DNA from: Citromicrobium bathyomarinum | GTDB taxonomy: Bacteria > Pseudomonadota > Alphaproteobacteria > Sphingomonadales > Sphingomonadaceae | Direction: 5' to 3' | Length of the DNA: 64,000 bases | NCBI RefSeq assembly: GCF_021021475.1 | Contig: NZ_JAINWL010000001.1 | Coordinates: 496,001-560,000 of the forward strand | Part shown: positions 35,434 to 46,069 of the stretch, piece after piece | Position numbering within the stretch: position 1 is the stretch's first letter | Layout of the letters: each line of letters starts with the position of its first letter | Notes under the pieces: model-generated | The model's input: the letters and a program-made list of their open reading frames with translations, nothing else | Databases searched by the model: none | What the model was told of the DNA's origin: nothing | Position numbers and translations under genes: made by a program

Positions 35434-36888
35434 ATGAACTCTGCTACTGACGGATCATTCTTGGAAGGCGCGCAGGCCATCCTGGGCGAGCGCGGCCTGA
35501 CCCGCGATGCCGAGCTGATGGAGCCGTGGCTGACCGATTGGCGCGGACGCTATCGCGGCAAGGCGATCGCCCTCGCCTCTCCTGCCAATACTGCCGAGGT
35601 CGCCGCGCTTGTCGCGCTATGCGCCCGGCATCGCGTGCCGATCGTGCCCCAGGGCGGCAACAGCGGCATGTCCGGCGGCGCAACCCCGGATGCGAGCGGC
35701 ACGGCGCTGCTGCTGTCGCTGCGGCGGATGGATTCCTTCCGCCTGTGGGACGAGGATGCTCGCGAGGTCGTGTGCGAGGCAGGCGTCATCCTGCAAACGT
35801 TGCATGATGCGGCCGCGCAGCGGGCCTTGCGCTTCCCGCTGACACTGGGCGGGCGCGGATCGGCCACCATCGGCGGGCTGATCTCGACCAATGCGGGCGG
35901 CACGCAGGTGCTGCGCCACGGCACCATGCGCGCGCAGGTTCTCGGCCTCGAAGCGGTGCTGCCGGACGGTTCGGTGCTCGATACCCTCGCCGCGCTGAAG
36001 AAGGACAATCGGGGCTTCGACCTCAAGCAATTGCTGATCGGATCGGAGGGTACGCTGGGCATCGTGACCGCTGCCACGCTCTCTCTGGAACAGCAAATCG
36101 CCGGACGGCAGGTGGTTTTCGCAGGGGTCGAATCGGTCCAGCAGGCATGGCGGCTGCTGCTGCTCGCTCGCGACAAAATGGGGGCCGCGCTCGAAGGGTT
36201 CGAGATCATCCCGCGGCTCGCACTCGAATCGGTACTGCGCCACGAGCCCGCCAGCCGCGCCCCGCTGTCAGGTCGGCATCACTGGTATGTGCTGATCGAA
36301 CTGGTCACCCACGATCCCGACACTGCCCCCCTCGCCGAGCAGACCACTGCCCTGCTGGAAGCGGCGCTTGACCACGGGCTGGTCGAAGACGCGACGATCG
36401 CCGCGAACGAGACTCAGGCCGAGGCGCTGTGGGCCTTGCGCGACGGCATTTCCTCCGCCGAGCGCGCGCATGGCCCGGCGGTGCAGCACGACATCTCCGT
36501 GCCGCCCGCCAGGATGCCCGACTTCATCGATCAGGCAAGCGCAACGCTGGAGGATCGGTTTGAAGGTACCCGGGCGGTGGCTTTCGGTCATCTTGGGGAC
36601 GGCAATGTCCACTTCCACCTTCGTGCACCCGCAGGCGCGACCGGCGGTGAATGGGAGGAGCGCGAAGGCAAGGCAATCAGTGCCGCGGTGCATGATCTGG
36701 TGACCCAGTGGGGCGGCTCGATCAGTGCCGAGCACGGCATCGGCCAGATGAAGCGTGACGAGCTGGCGCGCCTCGCCGACCCGGCCAGGCTGACCATCCT
36801 GCGCGGGGTAAAACAGGCGCTCGACCCGCTCGGGATCATGAATCCGGGCAAGCTTGTCCCGCTTGCCAGTTCCCCGCAGGCCGCCTAA
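35434..36888 (+). CDS. FAD-linked oxidase (D-2-hydroxyacid dehydrogenase type)
   Basis: 484 residues. A PCMH-type FAD-binding N-terminal domain (PQGGNSGMSGGATPD; GRGSATIGGLISTNAGGTQVLRHGTMR; GSEGTLGIVTAATL) is followed by an FAD-oxidase C-terminal domain with the metal/substrate motif GHLGDGNVHFHL and the ending GGSISAEHGIGQMK ... MNPGK. This is the family of D-lactate, glycolate and D-2-hydroxyglutarate dehydrogenases; the substrate is not fixed by sequence, though similarity to D-2-hydroxyglutarate dehydrogenase is plausible. A GTG at 35416 is an alternative start. Confidence 0.88.
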   Translation: MNSATDGSFLEGAQAILGERGLTRDAELMEPWLTDWRGRYRGKAIALASPANTAEVAALVALCARHRVPIVPQGGNSGMSGGATPDASGTALLLSLRRMDSFRLWDEDAREVVCEAGVILQTLHDAAAQRALRFPLTLGGRGSATIGGLISTNAGGTQVLRHGTMRAQVLGLEAVLPDGSVLDTLAALKKDNRGFDLKQLLIGSEGTLGIVTAATLSLEQQIAGRQVVFAGVESVQQAWRLLLLARDKMGAALEGFEIIPRLALESVLRHEPASRAPLSGRHHWYVLIELVTHDPDTAPLAEQTTALLEAALDHGLVEDATIAANETQAEALWALRDGISSAERAHGPAVQHDISVPPARMPDFIDQASATLEDRFEGTRAVAFGHLGDGNVHFHLRAPAGATGGEWEEREGKAISAAVHDLVTQWGGSISAEHGIGQMKRDELARLADPARLTILRGVKQALDPLGIMNPGKLVPLASSPQAA

Positions 36889-36963
36889 AGGCGCGGTTTC
36901 GCGACCCGGGCGGCTTGCATCGATCACCGCCCTCACTCATTCAGCCCGATGACGGAGAGACCG

Positions 36964-37755
36964 ATGGCCAGCGCGCCGCAACAGCCCCAGCTTCCGATGT
37001 TCTATAACGACCTGATGCCGCTCAACACGCGGGATCACCTGAAGTTTCGCAATCGCATGCTCGATACGGCACCCTGGCTGTCCAAGCAGCACGTCGTTCC
37101 GCTGACCGGCGACGAGTTCATCCAGGCCGCACGCCATTTCCCGGTGATCTTCTCGTCGGGCGACAACCCGCTGCCGCTGGCGCTGATGGGTCTCAACGAA
37201 GGCGTGAACACCTTCTTCGACGATGAAGGCAAGCTGATCGATCAGGTCTACGTGCCCGCCTACATCCGCCGCTATCCGTTCATCCTCGCCAAGCTGACGC
37301 CCGAAACCGACGAGCTGTCGCTGTGCTTCGACCCGACCTCGAATGCGGTCGGCGAATTCGACGAAGGCGAGCTTCTGTTCAACGAAGACGGTTCGACCAC
37401 CGAACAGACCAAGGCGATCCTCGATTTCTGCGAGAAATTCGAGCAGGCCGGTCAGCGCACCCGCAACCTGACGCAGGAACTGCTCAAGCACGACCTGCTG
37501 ATGGATGGTGAAGTCTCGATCGAACGCGCCGAACTGCCGGGCAAGCCCTACGTCTATCGCGGTTTTCGCATGATCGATCAGGCCAAGCTGGCCGAGATCG
37601 ATGCGGAGACCCTGAAGCAGTGGAACAAGGAAGGGATGCTCGCGATCATTTACGCGCACCTGACCTCGCTCGAACTGATGCGCAACATCTTCGGCCGCCA
37701 GGAACAGCAGGGCAAAATGCCCGCTCCGACCGAGCAGGACGGCGCCCCGAACTAG
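36964..37755 (+). CDS. SapC family protein
   Basis: 263 residues from ATG 36964 with GGAGAG just upstream. It matches the SapC family: FYNDLMPLNTRDHLKFR, PLTGDEFIQAARHFPVIFS, PLPLALMGLNEGVNTFFDDEG and VPAYIRRYPFILA. In some Caulobacterales/Sphingomonadales loci sapC lies with TonB receptors and tryptophan halogenases, but here it stands alone. There is no signal peptide, so it is probably cytoplasmic. Biochemical role unknown. Confidence 0.85.
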   Translation: MASAPQQPQLPMFYNDLMPLNTRDHLKFRNRMLDTAPWLSKQHVVPLTGDEFIQAARHFPVIFSSGDNPLPLALMGLNEGVNTFFDDEGKLIDQVYVPAYIRRYPFILAKLTPETDELSLCFDPTSNAVGEFDEGELLFNEDGSTTEQTKAILDFCEKFEQAGQRTRNLTQELLKHDLLMDGEVSIERAELPGKPYVYRGFRMIDQAKLAEIDAETLKQWNKEGMLAIIYAHLTSLELMRNIFGRQEQQGKMPAPTEQDGAPN

Positions 37756-37782
37756 GGCTGACAGGGCGCGCTGCAACAGTGC

Positions 37783-37810
37783 TTGACTTTGCTGCAACGC
37801 ACCCCAGATT
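37783..37810 (+). promoter_or_regulatory. Promoter-like sequence before the candidate sRNA
   Basis: A strong -35 match TTGACT (37783-37788) is followed by a weak -10 (CAGATT, 37805-37810) after a 16-nt spacer. It lies 27 nt after the sapC stop and points toward the structured region ending at 37925. Confidence 0.45.
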
Positions 37811-37815
37811 CAGCG

Positions 37816-37925
37816 TGTCCGGGCGGAATTCCCCCTCATAGCCGCTCCGGATAGGCACGCTTTCGAGCGTGCTTCCTCCCTGAACCTTGGCCACCTCGTG
37901 CATTCGTGCACGGGGTGGTTTTTTT
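37816..37925 (+). ncRNA. Candidate trans-acting small RNA (about 110 nt)
   Basis: Three consecutive stems can be folded by eye. Stem 1 pairs TCCGGGCGG (37818-37826) with CCGCTCCGGA (37842-37851), nine pairs with one bulge, and exposes a loop AATTCCCCCTCATAG. Stem 2 is GCACGCT (37855-37861) / AGCGTGC (37866-37872) with a TTCG tetraloop. A single-stranded linker CTTCCTCCCTGAACCTTGG contains CCTCCC, complementary to Shine-Dalgarno sequences. Stem 3 is a rho-independent terminator. No ORF of note lies inside. C-rich loops and an unpaired CCUCC are features of alphaproteobacterial regulatory sRNAs. It could alternatively be a 3'-UTR-derived RNA of sapC. Confidence 0.55.
37891..37925 (+). terminator. 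Strong rho-independent terminator
   Basis: An 11-bp stem CCACCTCGTGC / GTGCACGGGGTGG-type arms (37891-37901 with 37908-37918, one G-U pair), loop ATTCGT, then seven T residues (37919-37925). It ends the sapC/sRNA transcript; its T run overlaps the stop codon of the convergent amidohydrolase gene. Confidence 0.85.
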
Positions 37926-38868
37926 ATTCCGCAGCCAGCGGTAGCCCGTAATCGCGACGATCCGGTAGGACCTCGTCCGCCAGCGTGCGCACCAGTTCGG
38001 CAATCAGCCGCGCGACCCCGGGCAGACGGGCACTCGTCCCCGCCAGACGTGCATCCAGATAGAGCGTGCGACACACTTCCAGTTGGAGGGCATTGATGCC
38101 CAGACCGGGCCTGCCGTGCCGGTCGAGCACGTAGCCACCGGCATAGGGGCGGTTATGCGTCACGCCTCGCTCGCTGCGCCCCAGGAACTGCAGCGCGCGC
38201 CCCGCCACACCATCCTCGCAAGAGGCTCCGAAACGGTCGCCGATCACGAATTCGGTGGGTCGCTGACCCGGGTGGCTGGCGGCGAGCGGCGGCATCGAGT
38301 GCAGATCGATCAGCAGGGCGACGCCCCAGGTCCTGCGGATCGCATCCAGCGCCCGGGCAAGAGCGCGGTGATAGGGTTCGTGAATCAGCGCAATTCGCTC
38401 CGCCACCTCGGCGCTGGTCAGATCCGTGCGCCAGATTTCGCCCACCCCCGAAACGCGGCGGGGGACGAGGCCGAGCCCGCTTCGCGCGCGACGATTGGCG
38501 CTTGAGTGCGCAGGCCTGTCCGCGGGCGCATCGGCGACCATCGACCAGTCCATGTCATCGGGTGCCCGGTTGAGATCGAGCATTGCGCGCGGAGCGTGTG
38601 CAATCAGCGAGGCAGCGCCGGTCTGCCGCGCCACCTCCAGCGCCAGCCGATCGACGTGGCGATCCTCCAGCCGCAACTGGGCGATGGCCGGATTGCGCAT
38701 CGCATCCGCAATCCGCGCAGGATAGGCGCGACCGCCATGCGGCGCCGCGATCAGGACCGGAATTGCCGCGTTCTCAAGATTCTCGAGGGTGAAGGCCGGC
38801 GCCCCGCTGCCGGGGATCATTCCGCCTGCAATGCCCTGTCCCGAATCGCTGCCGCGCGCGCCTTCCAT
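37924..38868 (-). CDS. N-formylglutamate amidohydrolase family
   Basis: 314 residues from ATG 38868. Family motifs: PVLIAAPHGGRAYP, RLEDRHVDRLA, a region with DLNRAPDDMDW, ALLIDLHSMPPL with the metal-binding DxHS, and EFVIGDRFG. Some members hydrolyse N-formylglutamate in histidine breakdown (HutG type); others are peptidoglycan or N-acyl-amino-acid hydrolases. No hut genes are nearby, so the substrate is open. Other possible starts are GTG 38925 and ATG 38820. Confidence 0.85.
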   Translation of the reverse strand: MEGARGSDSGQGIAGGMIPGSGAPAFTLENLENAAIPVLIAAPHGGRAYPARIADAMRNPAIAQLRLEDRHVDRLALEVARQTGAASLIAHAPRAMLDLNRAPDDMDWSMVADAPADRPAHSSANRRARSGLGLVPRRVSGVGEIWRTDLTSAEVAERIALIHEPYHRALARALDAIRRTWGVALLIDLHSMPPLAASHPGQRPTEFVIGDRFGASCEDGVAGRALQFLGRSERGVTHNRPYAGGYVLDRHGRPGLGINALQLEVCRTLYLDARLAGTSARLPGVARLIAELVRTLADEVLPDRRDYGLPLAAE

Positions 38869-38967
38869 GTTCGCCGTGCTGAACCGGAACACAGGGTGTG
38901 TCAAAGCAGGGCAAGGCACTGACACGCCAAAGATTCATTAAGTGGTGGCCGCTATGGACGAGGGTCT

Positions 38968-39360
38968 ATGAGCAAACCCACCTTTCAGCGGCGAATCCTC
39001 CTGGCGGAGGACGAGGAAGCAATGCGGACCTATCTGACCCGCGCGCTCGAAAAATCAGGCTATGCGGTCGATTCGGTCGATTGTGGAACGGCGGCCCTGC
39101 CCCTGCTCGAAAGCGACAGTTACGACCTTCTGCTGTCCGATATCGTGATGCCTGAGATGGACGGGATCGAACTCGCCCAGCGGTGCGCGGAGATCAGCCC
39201 GGAGACGAAGGTGATGTTCATCACCGGATTCGCGGCGGTTTCGCTGAAGGCAAGCGCCGACCAGCCGCAGGCCAGGGTGCTCTCGAAACCGTTCCATCTA
39301 CGCGATCTGGTACTGGAGGTGGACCGGGTTTTTGCGGACGCGAGAGAGGCCCTTCTGTAA
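38968..39360 (+). CDS. cpdR: CpdR-like single-domain response regulator
   Basis: 130 residues, only a receiver domain. Acidic pocket AEDEE, phospho-acceptor Asp58 (LLLSDIVMPEMDG), Thr86 and Lys107 (LSKPF) are all present. In alphaproteobacteria CpdR is phosphorylated through CckA-ChpT; unphosphorylated CpdR recruits substrates such as CtrA to ClpXP. cckA is 11 kb away in this window. The short N-terminal extension MSKPTFQRR and the sequence RVLSKPFHLRDLVLEVDRV fit CpdR better than DivK. Confidence 0.88.
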   Translation: MSKPTFQRRILLAEDEEAMRTYLTRALEKSGYAVDSVDCGTAALPLLESDSYDLLLSDIVMPEMDGIELAQRCAEISPETKVMFITGFAAVSLKASADQPQARVLSKPFHLRDLVLEVDRVFADAREALL

Positions 39361-39377
39361 CAAGCAACTTTAGCCTC

Positions 39378-39406
39378 TTGTAACGGCGAGCGGGCGCGGC
39401 TAGATG
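39378..39406 (+). promoter_or_regulatory. Promoter of the tRNA-Val gene
   Basis: TTGTAA (39378-39383), a 17-nt spacer and TAGATG (39401-39406). Transcription would start near 39413, about 30 nt before the tRNA. Confidence 0.5.
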
Positions 39407-39442
39407 GCGCCTCCGCCGACAAGACGGCGATCCCCATGGTGC

Positions 39443-39517
39443 GGGCGTATAGCTCAGGGGTAGAGCACTATGTTGACATCGTAGGGGTCGGAGGTTCAAA
39501 TCCTCCTACGCCCACCA
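39443..39517 (+). tRNA. tRNA-Val (GAC anticodon)
   Basis: 75 nt including an encoded CCA end. Acceptor stem GGGCGTA pairs with TACGCCC. D arm GCTCAGGGGTAGAGC; anticodon stem CTATG/CGTAG with loop TTGACAT, giving anticodon GAC; T arm GGAGG-TTCAAAT-CCTCC. All stems pair. It reads GUC valine codons. Confidence 0.97.
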
Positions 39518-39534
39518 TTGGGGTTTTCGAGAGG

Positions 39535-39561
39535 GGCGTCGCGGCGAGCGGCGCCTTTTTT
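39535..39561 (+). terminator. Terminator of the tRNA-Val gene
   Basis: Stem GGCGTCGC (39535-39542) / GCGGCGCC (39548-39555) with one T-G pair, loop GGCGA, followed by six T residues. Confidence 0.8.
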
Positions 39562-39731
39562 CGTATCTGGCTGCAAGCTCCCCTCCCCCGCCGCCAGCGC
39601 GGCATTGCTCATTGCCCCGCCCCACCGGCACCGCGCTTTGCGTCCGCGATCCTTGCACCCGCCCGGACCTCTGCTAAAGCCGCGCCAGATTCACCCCCAA
39701 ATTGCAACGCACGGACCAGCAGGGACGGATA

Positions 39732-40964
39732 ATGGCGAAAATTCAGGTCAAGAACCCGGTCGTCGAACTCGACGGCGACGAAATGACGAAAATCATCTGG
39801 CAGTGGATCCGCGAAAGGCTGATCCTGCCCTACCTCGATATCGACCTTAAGTACTACGACCTGTCGATCGAGAAGCGCGACGAAACCGACGACCAGATCA
39901 CGGTCGATGCGGCCAACGCGATCAAGCAGTACGGCGTCGGCGTGAAGTGCGCCACGATCACGCCGGACGAGGCGCGGGTCGAGGAATTCAGCCTCAAGAA
40001 GATGTGGGTCTCGCCCAACGGCACGATCCGCAACATCCTTGGCGGCGTGGTCTTCCGCGAACCGATCGTGATCGACAACGTGCCGCGCCTGGTGCCCGGC
40101 TGGACCGATCCGATCGTGGTCGGCCGTCATGCCTTCGGCGACCAGTACCGCGCCAAGGACACGCTGATCCCCGGCAAGGGCAAGCTGCGCCTCGTCTTCG
40201 AAGGTGAAGATGGCGAGAACATCGACATCGACGTGTTCGAATTCCCCAGCCCGGGCGTCGCGATGGCGATGTACAATCTGGACGATTCGATTCGCGACTT
40301 CGCGCGCGCCAGCTTCCAGTACGGCCTCGACCGCAAGTGGCCGGTGTACCTGAGCACCAAGAACACCATCCTCAAGAAGTATGATGGCCGCTTCAAGGAC
40401 CTGTTCCAGGAAGTGTTCGACGCCGAGTTCAAGGCCGATTTCGACAAGGCCGGAATCACCTACGAACACCGCCTGATCGACGACATGGTCGCCGCAGCGC
40501 TCAAGTGGAGCGGCAAGTTCGTGTGGGCCTGCAAGAACTACGACGGCGACGTGCAGTCGGACATCGTGGCGCAGGGCTTCGGCTCGCTCGGCCTGATGAC
40601 CTCCGTGCTGATGACGCCCGATGGCAAGACCGTCGAAGCCGAAGCGGCGCACGGCACCGTGACACGTCACTACCGCCAGCACCAGGAAGGCAAGGCGACC
40701 TCGACCAACCCGATCGCCAGCATCTTCGCGTGGACGCGCGGCCTGATGTATCGCGGCAAGTTCGACGATACGCCCGAAGTGGTGCAGTTCGCCGAGACGC
40801 TGGAAAAGGTCTGCATCCAGACGGTCGAGAACGGCCAGATGACCAAGGATCTCGCGCTGCTGATCGGCCCGGGCCAGAGCTGGCTGACCACCGAGCAGTT
40901 CTTCGAGGCAATCGTGACCAACCTCGAAACCGAAATGAAGAAGCAGGGCCTCGCCCCCGCCTGA
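39732..40964 (+). CDS. icd: NADP-dependent isocitrate dehydrogenase
   Basis: 410 residues from ATG 39732 with AGGGACGG upstream. Oxidative decarboxylation of isocitrate to 2-oxoglutarate in the TCA cycle. It is of the homodimeric, eukaryote-like subfamily: [20 protein letters not shown] at the start, the substrate loop [19 protein letters not shown] for metal binding, and [15 protein letters not shown] for the coenzyme. The Arg/His pattern in the last motif fits NADP. Confidence 0.96.
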   Translation: MAKIQVKNPVVELDGDEMTKIIWQWIRERLILPYLDIDLKYYDLSIEKRDETDDQITVDAANAIKQYGVGVKCATITPDEARVEEFSLKKMWVSPNGTIRNILGGVVFREPIVIDNVPRLVPGWTDPIVVGRHAFGDQYRAKDTLIPGKGKLRLVFEGEDGENIDIDVFEFPSPGVAMAMYNLDDSIRDFARASFQYGLDRKWPVYLSTKNTILKKYDGRFKDLFQEVFDAEFKADFDKAGITYEHRLIDDMVAAALKWSGKFVWACKNYDGDVQSDIVAQGFGSLGLMTSVLMTPDGKTVEAEAAHGTVTRHYRQHQEGKATSTNPIASIFAWTRGLMYRGKFDDTPEVVQFAETLEKVCIQTVENGQMTKDLALLIGPGQSWLTTEQFFEAIVTNLETEMKKQGLAPA

Positions 40965-41003
40965 TCCGGAACACCGTTTCCGTGAAAATCTCGCCCCGGC
41001 GCC

Positions 41004-42224
41004 TCACTCGTAGGCGTCGGGGCTTTCTATATGCGGTCGGTCGATGCCCAGCCCGATGAGCCTGGCAGGCAGGCGTTGCAGCGGGCTCACCGTATCGATC
41101 AACCGCACCGGCAGCGGCGCCCGGTCGATCGGCTGATCGCGCTGGAGGATCGGCCGGATGATCCGATCCTGCGCGAGCTTCTGCATCATCTGCGTGTAAT
41201 GGACCGACCGGGCGCGCAGCTGCTGCACACGCGGCAACAGCGGATCGGGATTGTCTCCGCGTGCGAGCGGTGCCGCCAGCACGTTCGCCGCGACCACTGC
41301 ATCCTGCACAGCTATGTTGATGCCTACCCCACCGATCGGACTCATCGCGTGGGCGGCATCCCCGATCGCCAGCAACCCGTCACGGTTCCACCGTGTCAGA
41401 CGGTCGAGCGCCACGCTCAGAATCTTCACATCGTCCATATCCGAGAAAGCGGCGATGGCCCCATCGAGCTCCGGCACCAGACCCAGCAGGCGATTGCGAA
41501 ACGCGTCGATCCCCTGCGCGCGAATTTCGTCCGCCTTGCCTTTGGGGATCAGGAACGCGCACTGAAGGTAAGTGCGCCGGTTGATGAGAACCAGAAACTT
41601 GCCCGCAGCGAGCGAACCGAAACTCTCCGGGCCGAGCCCTTCGGGGCGGTCGAGCCGGAACCACAGGACATCCATCGGCGCGCCGATTCGCTTGAGCGGC
41701 AGCGCCGCCTCTTCGCGCATGATCGAGCGGCGGCCGTCCGCGGCGATCACCAGCCGCGCGGGCAGCACCTCCCCGGCCTTTGTTTCGACCGCAGATATTC
41801 GCCGGTTGCTATCGGTACGAGCGGCGACCGCCTCTGTCCCCATACGCAGTTCGAACCCGGGATACTGACGCGCCTTTCCCGCCAGAAAATCGAGCAGGTC
41901 CCACTGCGGCATCATCGCGATGTAGGGCGCAGGCACGGGCAGGTGCCGGAAGTCTGCAATTTTACGCTGCTCGCCTGCGATCCTCAGCCCGATCTGCTCG
42001 ACCTTGCTGTGCTCGATCTCCAGCAGCTCATCGAGCCAGCCGAGCTGGTGGAACAGGTCGAGAGTCGAGGGATGGACGGTATCTCCGCGAAAATCCCTGA
42101 AGAAGTCCTCGTGCTTCTCCAGCACGGTGACCTTGACGCCCGCCCTTGCGAGCAACATGCCAGCGAAGATTCCGGCGGGGCCACCGCCTACAACAACGAC
42201 GGGCAATTCGGAATTGTGCGGCAC
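41004..42224 (-). CDS. FAD-dependent monooxygenase (aromatic hydroxylase type)
   Basis: 406 residues from GTG 42224, which has AGGAAGG upstream; an alternative GTG at 42251 adds nine residues. N-terminal FAD Rossmann motif VVVVGGGPAGIFAGMLLARAG, then the DG motif LVIAADGRRS and the GD motif LLAIGDAAHAMSPIGGVGIN. This is the p-hydroxybenzoate hydroxylase/UbiH superfamily. The substrate is unknown; there are no aromatic catabolism genes nearby. The gene is divergent from the GNAT/nitrilase fusion with its start only about 30 bp away. Confidence 0.88.
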   Translation of the reverse strand: MPHNSELPVVVVGGGPAGIFAGMLLARAGVKVTVLEKHEDFFRDFRGDTVHPSTLDLFHQLGWLDELLEIEHSKVEQIGLRIAGEQRKIADFRHLPVPAPYIAMMPQWDLLDFLAGKARQYPGFELRMGTEAVAARTDSNRRISAVETKAGEVLPARLVIAADGRRSIMREEAALPLKRIGAPMDVLWFRLDRPEGLGPESFGSLAAGKFLVLINRRTYLQCAFLIPKGKADEIRAQGIDAFRNRLLGLVPELDGAIAAFSDMDDVKILSVALDRLTRWNRDGLLAIGDAAHAMSPIGGVGINIAVQDAVVAANVLAAPLARGDNPDPLLPRVQQLRARSVHYTQMMQKLAQDRIIRPILQRDQPIDRAPLPVRLIDTVSPLQRLPARLIGLGIDRPHIESPDAYE

Positions 42225-42253
42225 TTTGGCGGCCCTTCCTTGTTCAGGCACTA

Positions 42254-43945
<1,692 letters not shown>

Positions 43946-44005
43946 TCCCGAACTTTCGCTCATTTCAGGCCTTCAACGGCTGGGCAGGCTTGATATGGTC
44001 GGCCC

Positions 44006-45808
44006 GTGGCAGGTGAACTTCAACCGACGACTGCGCTGTCTGACGCGCTGGTGATTTTGGGCGCAGCGGGAATCGTCATCCCGCTGTTCGCCCGCTTCCG
44101 GATTACGCCCGTGATCGGCTTCCTGCTGATCGGCATCCTCGTCGGCCCCTACGGGCTCGGCGCGCTGACACCTGAAATCAAATGGCTGACGGCGGTGACC
44201 ATATCCGAGCCGGATTCTCTCGCGATATTCGCGGAGTTCGGAATCATCCTGCTGCTGTTCACGATCGGGCTGGAACTGTCGTTCAACCGATTGTGGCAGA
44301 TGCGCAGGCTGGTCTTCGGGCTCGGCGCGCTCGAGCTGACGATCATCGGCACCTCCATCGCGCTGGTGCTGGCGATGATGGGCCAATACTGGACCGGCGC
44401 GATGGCGCTGGGCCTGGCGCTGGCGCTGTCGTCGACCGCGATCGTGCTGCCGATTTCCGGCACCAGCTCCCCGGTCGGCAAGGCCGCGCTCTCGATGCTG
44501 CTGTTCGAGGATATCGCGATCGTCCCGATCATCTTCATGCTCGGCGCGCTCGCCCCTTATGCGCAGGCCGACGGGCTCACCGGGCTGTGGACCACGCTGT
44601 GGCAGGGCGCGGCGGTGATCGCTGTCCTGCTGATCCTGGGCCGCTATGCCCTGCCGGTACTCTTCGCGCAGGCTGCGCGTACCAAGAGCCCCGAGGTGTT
44701 CCTCGCCGCCACGCTGGTGGTGGTGATCGGTGCCAGTCTTGCAACCGGGATCACCGGCCTCTCCCCCATCGTGGGCGCGCTGATCGCAGGGCTGCTGATC
44801 GCCGAGACCGATTTCCACGGCGAGGTCGAGACGATCATCGAGCCCTTCAAAGGTCTCGCACTCGGTATCTTCCTGATCACCATCGGGATGAGCATCGATT
44901 TGAAGGCGCTGGCTGACAATGTCGGGATCATCCTGACCGCGGTGGTGCTGGTGCTGTCGTTCAAGGCGCTGGTCACCGGGCTGCTGCTGCGGATGATGGG
45001 CGCGCGGCGCAACACGGCGACCGAGACCGGCATCCTGATGGCGAGCCCATCGGAAACCACGCTGATCGTGCTTTCTGCCGCAAGCTCGGCGATGCTGATC
45101 CAGCCGGGTACGACGCAGTTCTGGCAGATCGTCACCGCGATCGGTCTAACCGTAACCCCGCTGCTGGCCTTCGTCGGGCGCGCGGTCGCCCGCAGGGTGG
45201 ACCCGGTGCCCGATCCCGCGCGCGACCAGTCCGCCCCGGCGGGCCGGGTGATCGTGGTCGGCGGCGGGCGTGTCGGCCGGCTGATCGCGGATATGCTGCG
45301 CGTGCACGAGAAGCCCTATGTCGCCATCGAGTCCGACGCGGACCTGGCGCTGCAGGACAAGCGCGATGGCTACAACGTCATCTTCGGCAATGCCGCGCGG
45401 CTGGAAACGCTGCGTGCGCTGCGAGTGGAAGACGCCTCCGCAATCGTGCTGACGATGGATGCACCGGTACTCGCCCAGCAGCTGGTTGCACGGCTGCGGC
45501 GCAATTACCCCGATCTGCTGATCGTCGCGCGTGCCCGCGATGCCAGCCATGCCGCATTGCTCTATCAGGCTGGCGCGAGCCACGCGGTCCCGGAAACGCT
45601 CGAAAGCTCGCTGCAACTGTCGGAGGCAGTGCTGGTGGATATCGGAGTGGCCATGGGGCCGGTGATCGCCTCGATCCACGAGAAGCGGGATGAAATGCGC
45701 AAGCAGATTCAGACCGAAGGCGCGCTGGAATACGCGCCCAAGCTGCGCACGAGCACCGTATCGGCAACCGCGCCCTCAAGTGTCCCGGCAGATCTGTCTT
45801 CCGACTGA
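44006..45808 (+). CDS. Kef-type (CPA2) potassium/proton antiporter with RCK domain
   Basis: 600 residues, GTG start. Residues about 10-395 form some 11-12 membrane helices of the CPA2 Na+/H+-exchanger fold (ITPVIGFLLIGILVGPYGLG; LALSSTAIVLPI; LFEDIAIVPIIFMLG). A TrkA-N/RCK domain follows (RVIVVGGGRVGRLIADML, then VAIESDADLALQDKRDGYNVIFGNA) which binds NAD(H) or nucleotides and gates transport. In KefB/KefC the gate responds to glutathione adducts of electrophiles; gloB in this window handles the same stress, though the genes are far apart. Confidence 0.9.
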   Translation: MAGELQPTTALSDALVILGAAGIVIPLFARFRITPVIGFLLIGILVGPYGLGALTPEIKWLTAVTISEPDSLAIFAEFGIILLLFTIGLELSFNRLWQMRRLVFGLGALELTIIGTSIALVLAMMGQYWTGAMALGLALALSSTAIVLPISGTSSPVGKAALSMLLFEDIAIVPIIFMLGALAPYAQADGLTGLWTTLWQGAAVIAVLLILGRYALPVLFAQAARTKSPEVFLAATLVVVIGASLATGITGLSPIVGALIAGLLIAETDFHGEVETIIEPFKGLALGIFLITIGMSIDLKALADNVGIILTAVVLVLSFKALVTGLLLRMMGARRNTATETGILMASPSETTLIVLSAASSAMLIQPGTTQFWQIVTAIGLTVTPLLAFVGRAVARRVDPVPDPARDQSAPAGRVIVVGGGRVGRLIADMLRVHEKPYVAIESDADLALQDKRDGYNVIFGNAARLETLRALRVEDASAIVLTMDAPVLAQQLVARLRRNYPDLLIVARARDASHAALLYQAGASHAVPETLESSLQLSEAVLVDIGVAMGPVIASIHEKRDEMRKQIQTEGALEYAPKLRTSTVSATAPSSVPADLSSD

Positions 45809-45857
45809 TCCGGACCTTCTTTCGCTGCCAACCATTGGTAGGGAAAGGAGAATTTAA

Positions 45858-46046
45858 ATGTCCGACATCGACCCGACCAAGCCGATCCCGAACGACGAGA
45901 AGTTCAAGCCGCAAAATCAGCAAGGAAGCGGCAAGGCCAAGCCGTCCGCTCGCCGGGACGCCTCCAGGCCTGCCGATACCGGCGGTGAGGACCTGAACCG
46001 TGGCAGTCAGCCAGACGCGCGGCGAGCAGGCAGCGGCGCCCGCTAA
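45858..46046 (+). CDS. Small hydrophilic, probably disordered protein
   Basis: 62 residues: MSDIDPTKPIPNDEKFKPQN, then Gly/Lys/Ser/Arg-rich sequence. No hydrophobic segment and no Cys or Trp. The ribosome-binding site GGAAAGGAG 7 nt upstream of ATG is one of the strongest in the window, which argues for real expression. The composition resembles small stress-related disordered proteins, but that is only a comparison of composition. Confidence 0.55.
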   Translation: MSDIDPTKPIPNDEKFKPQNQQGSGKAKPSARRDASRPADTGGEDLNRGSQPDARRAGSGAR

Positions 46047-46069
46047 AAAATGTCCGAGCGCGCGTACGG

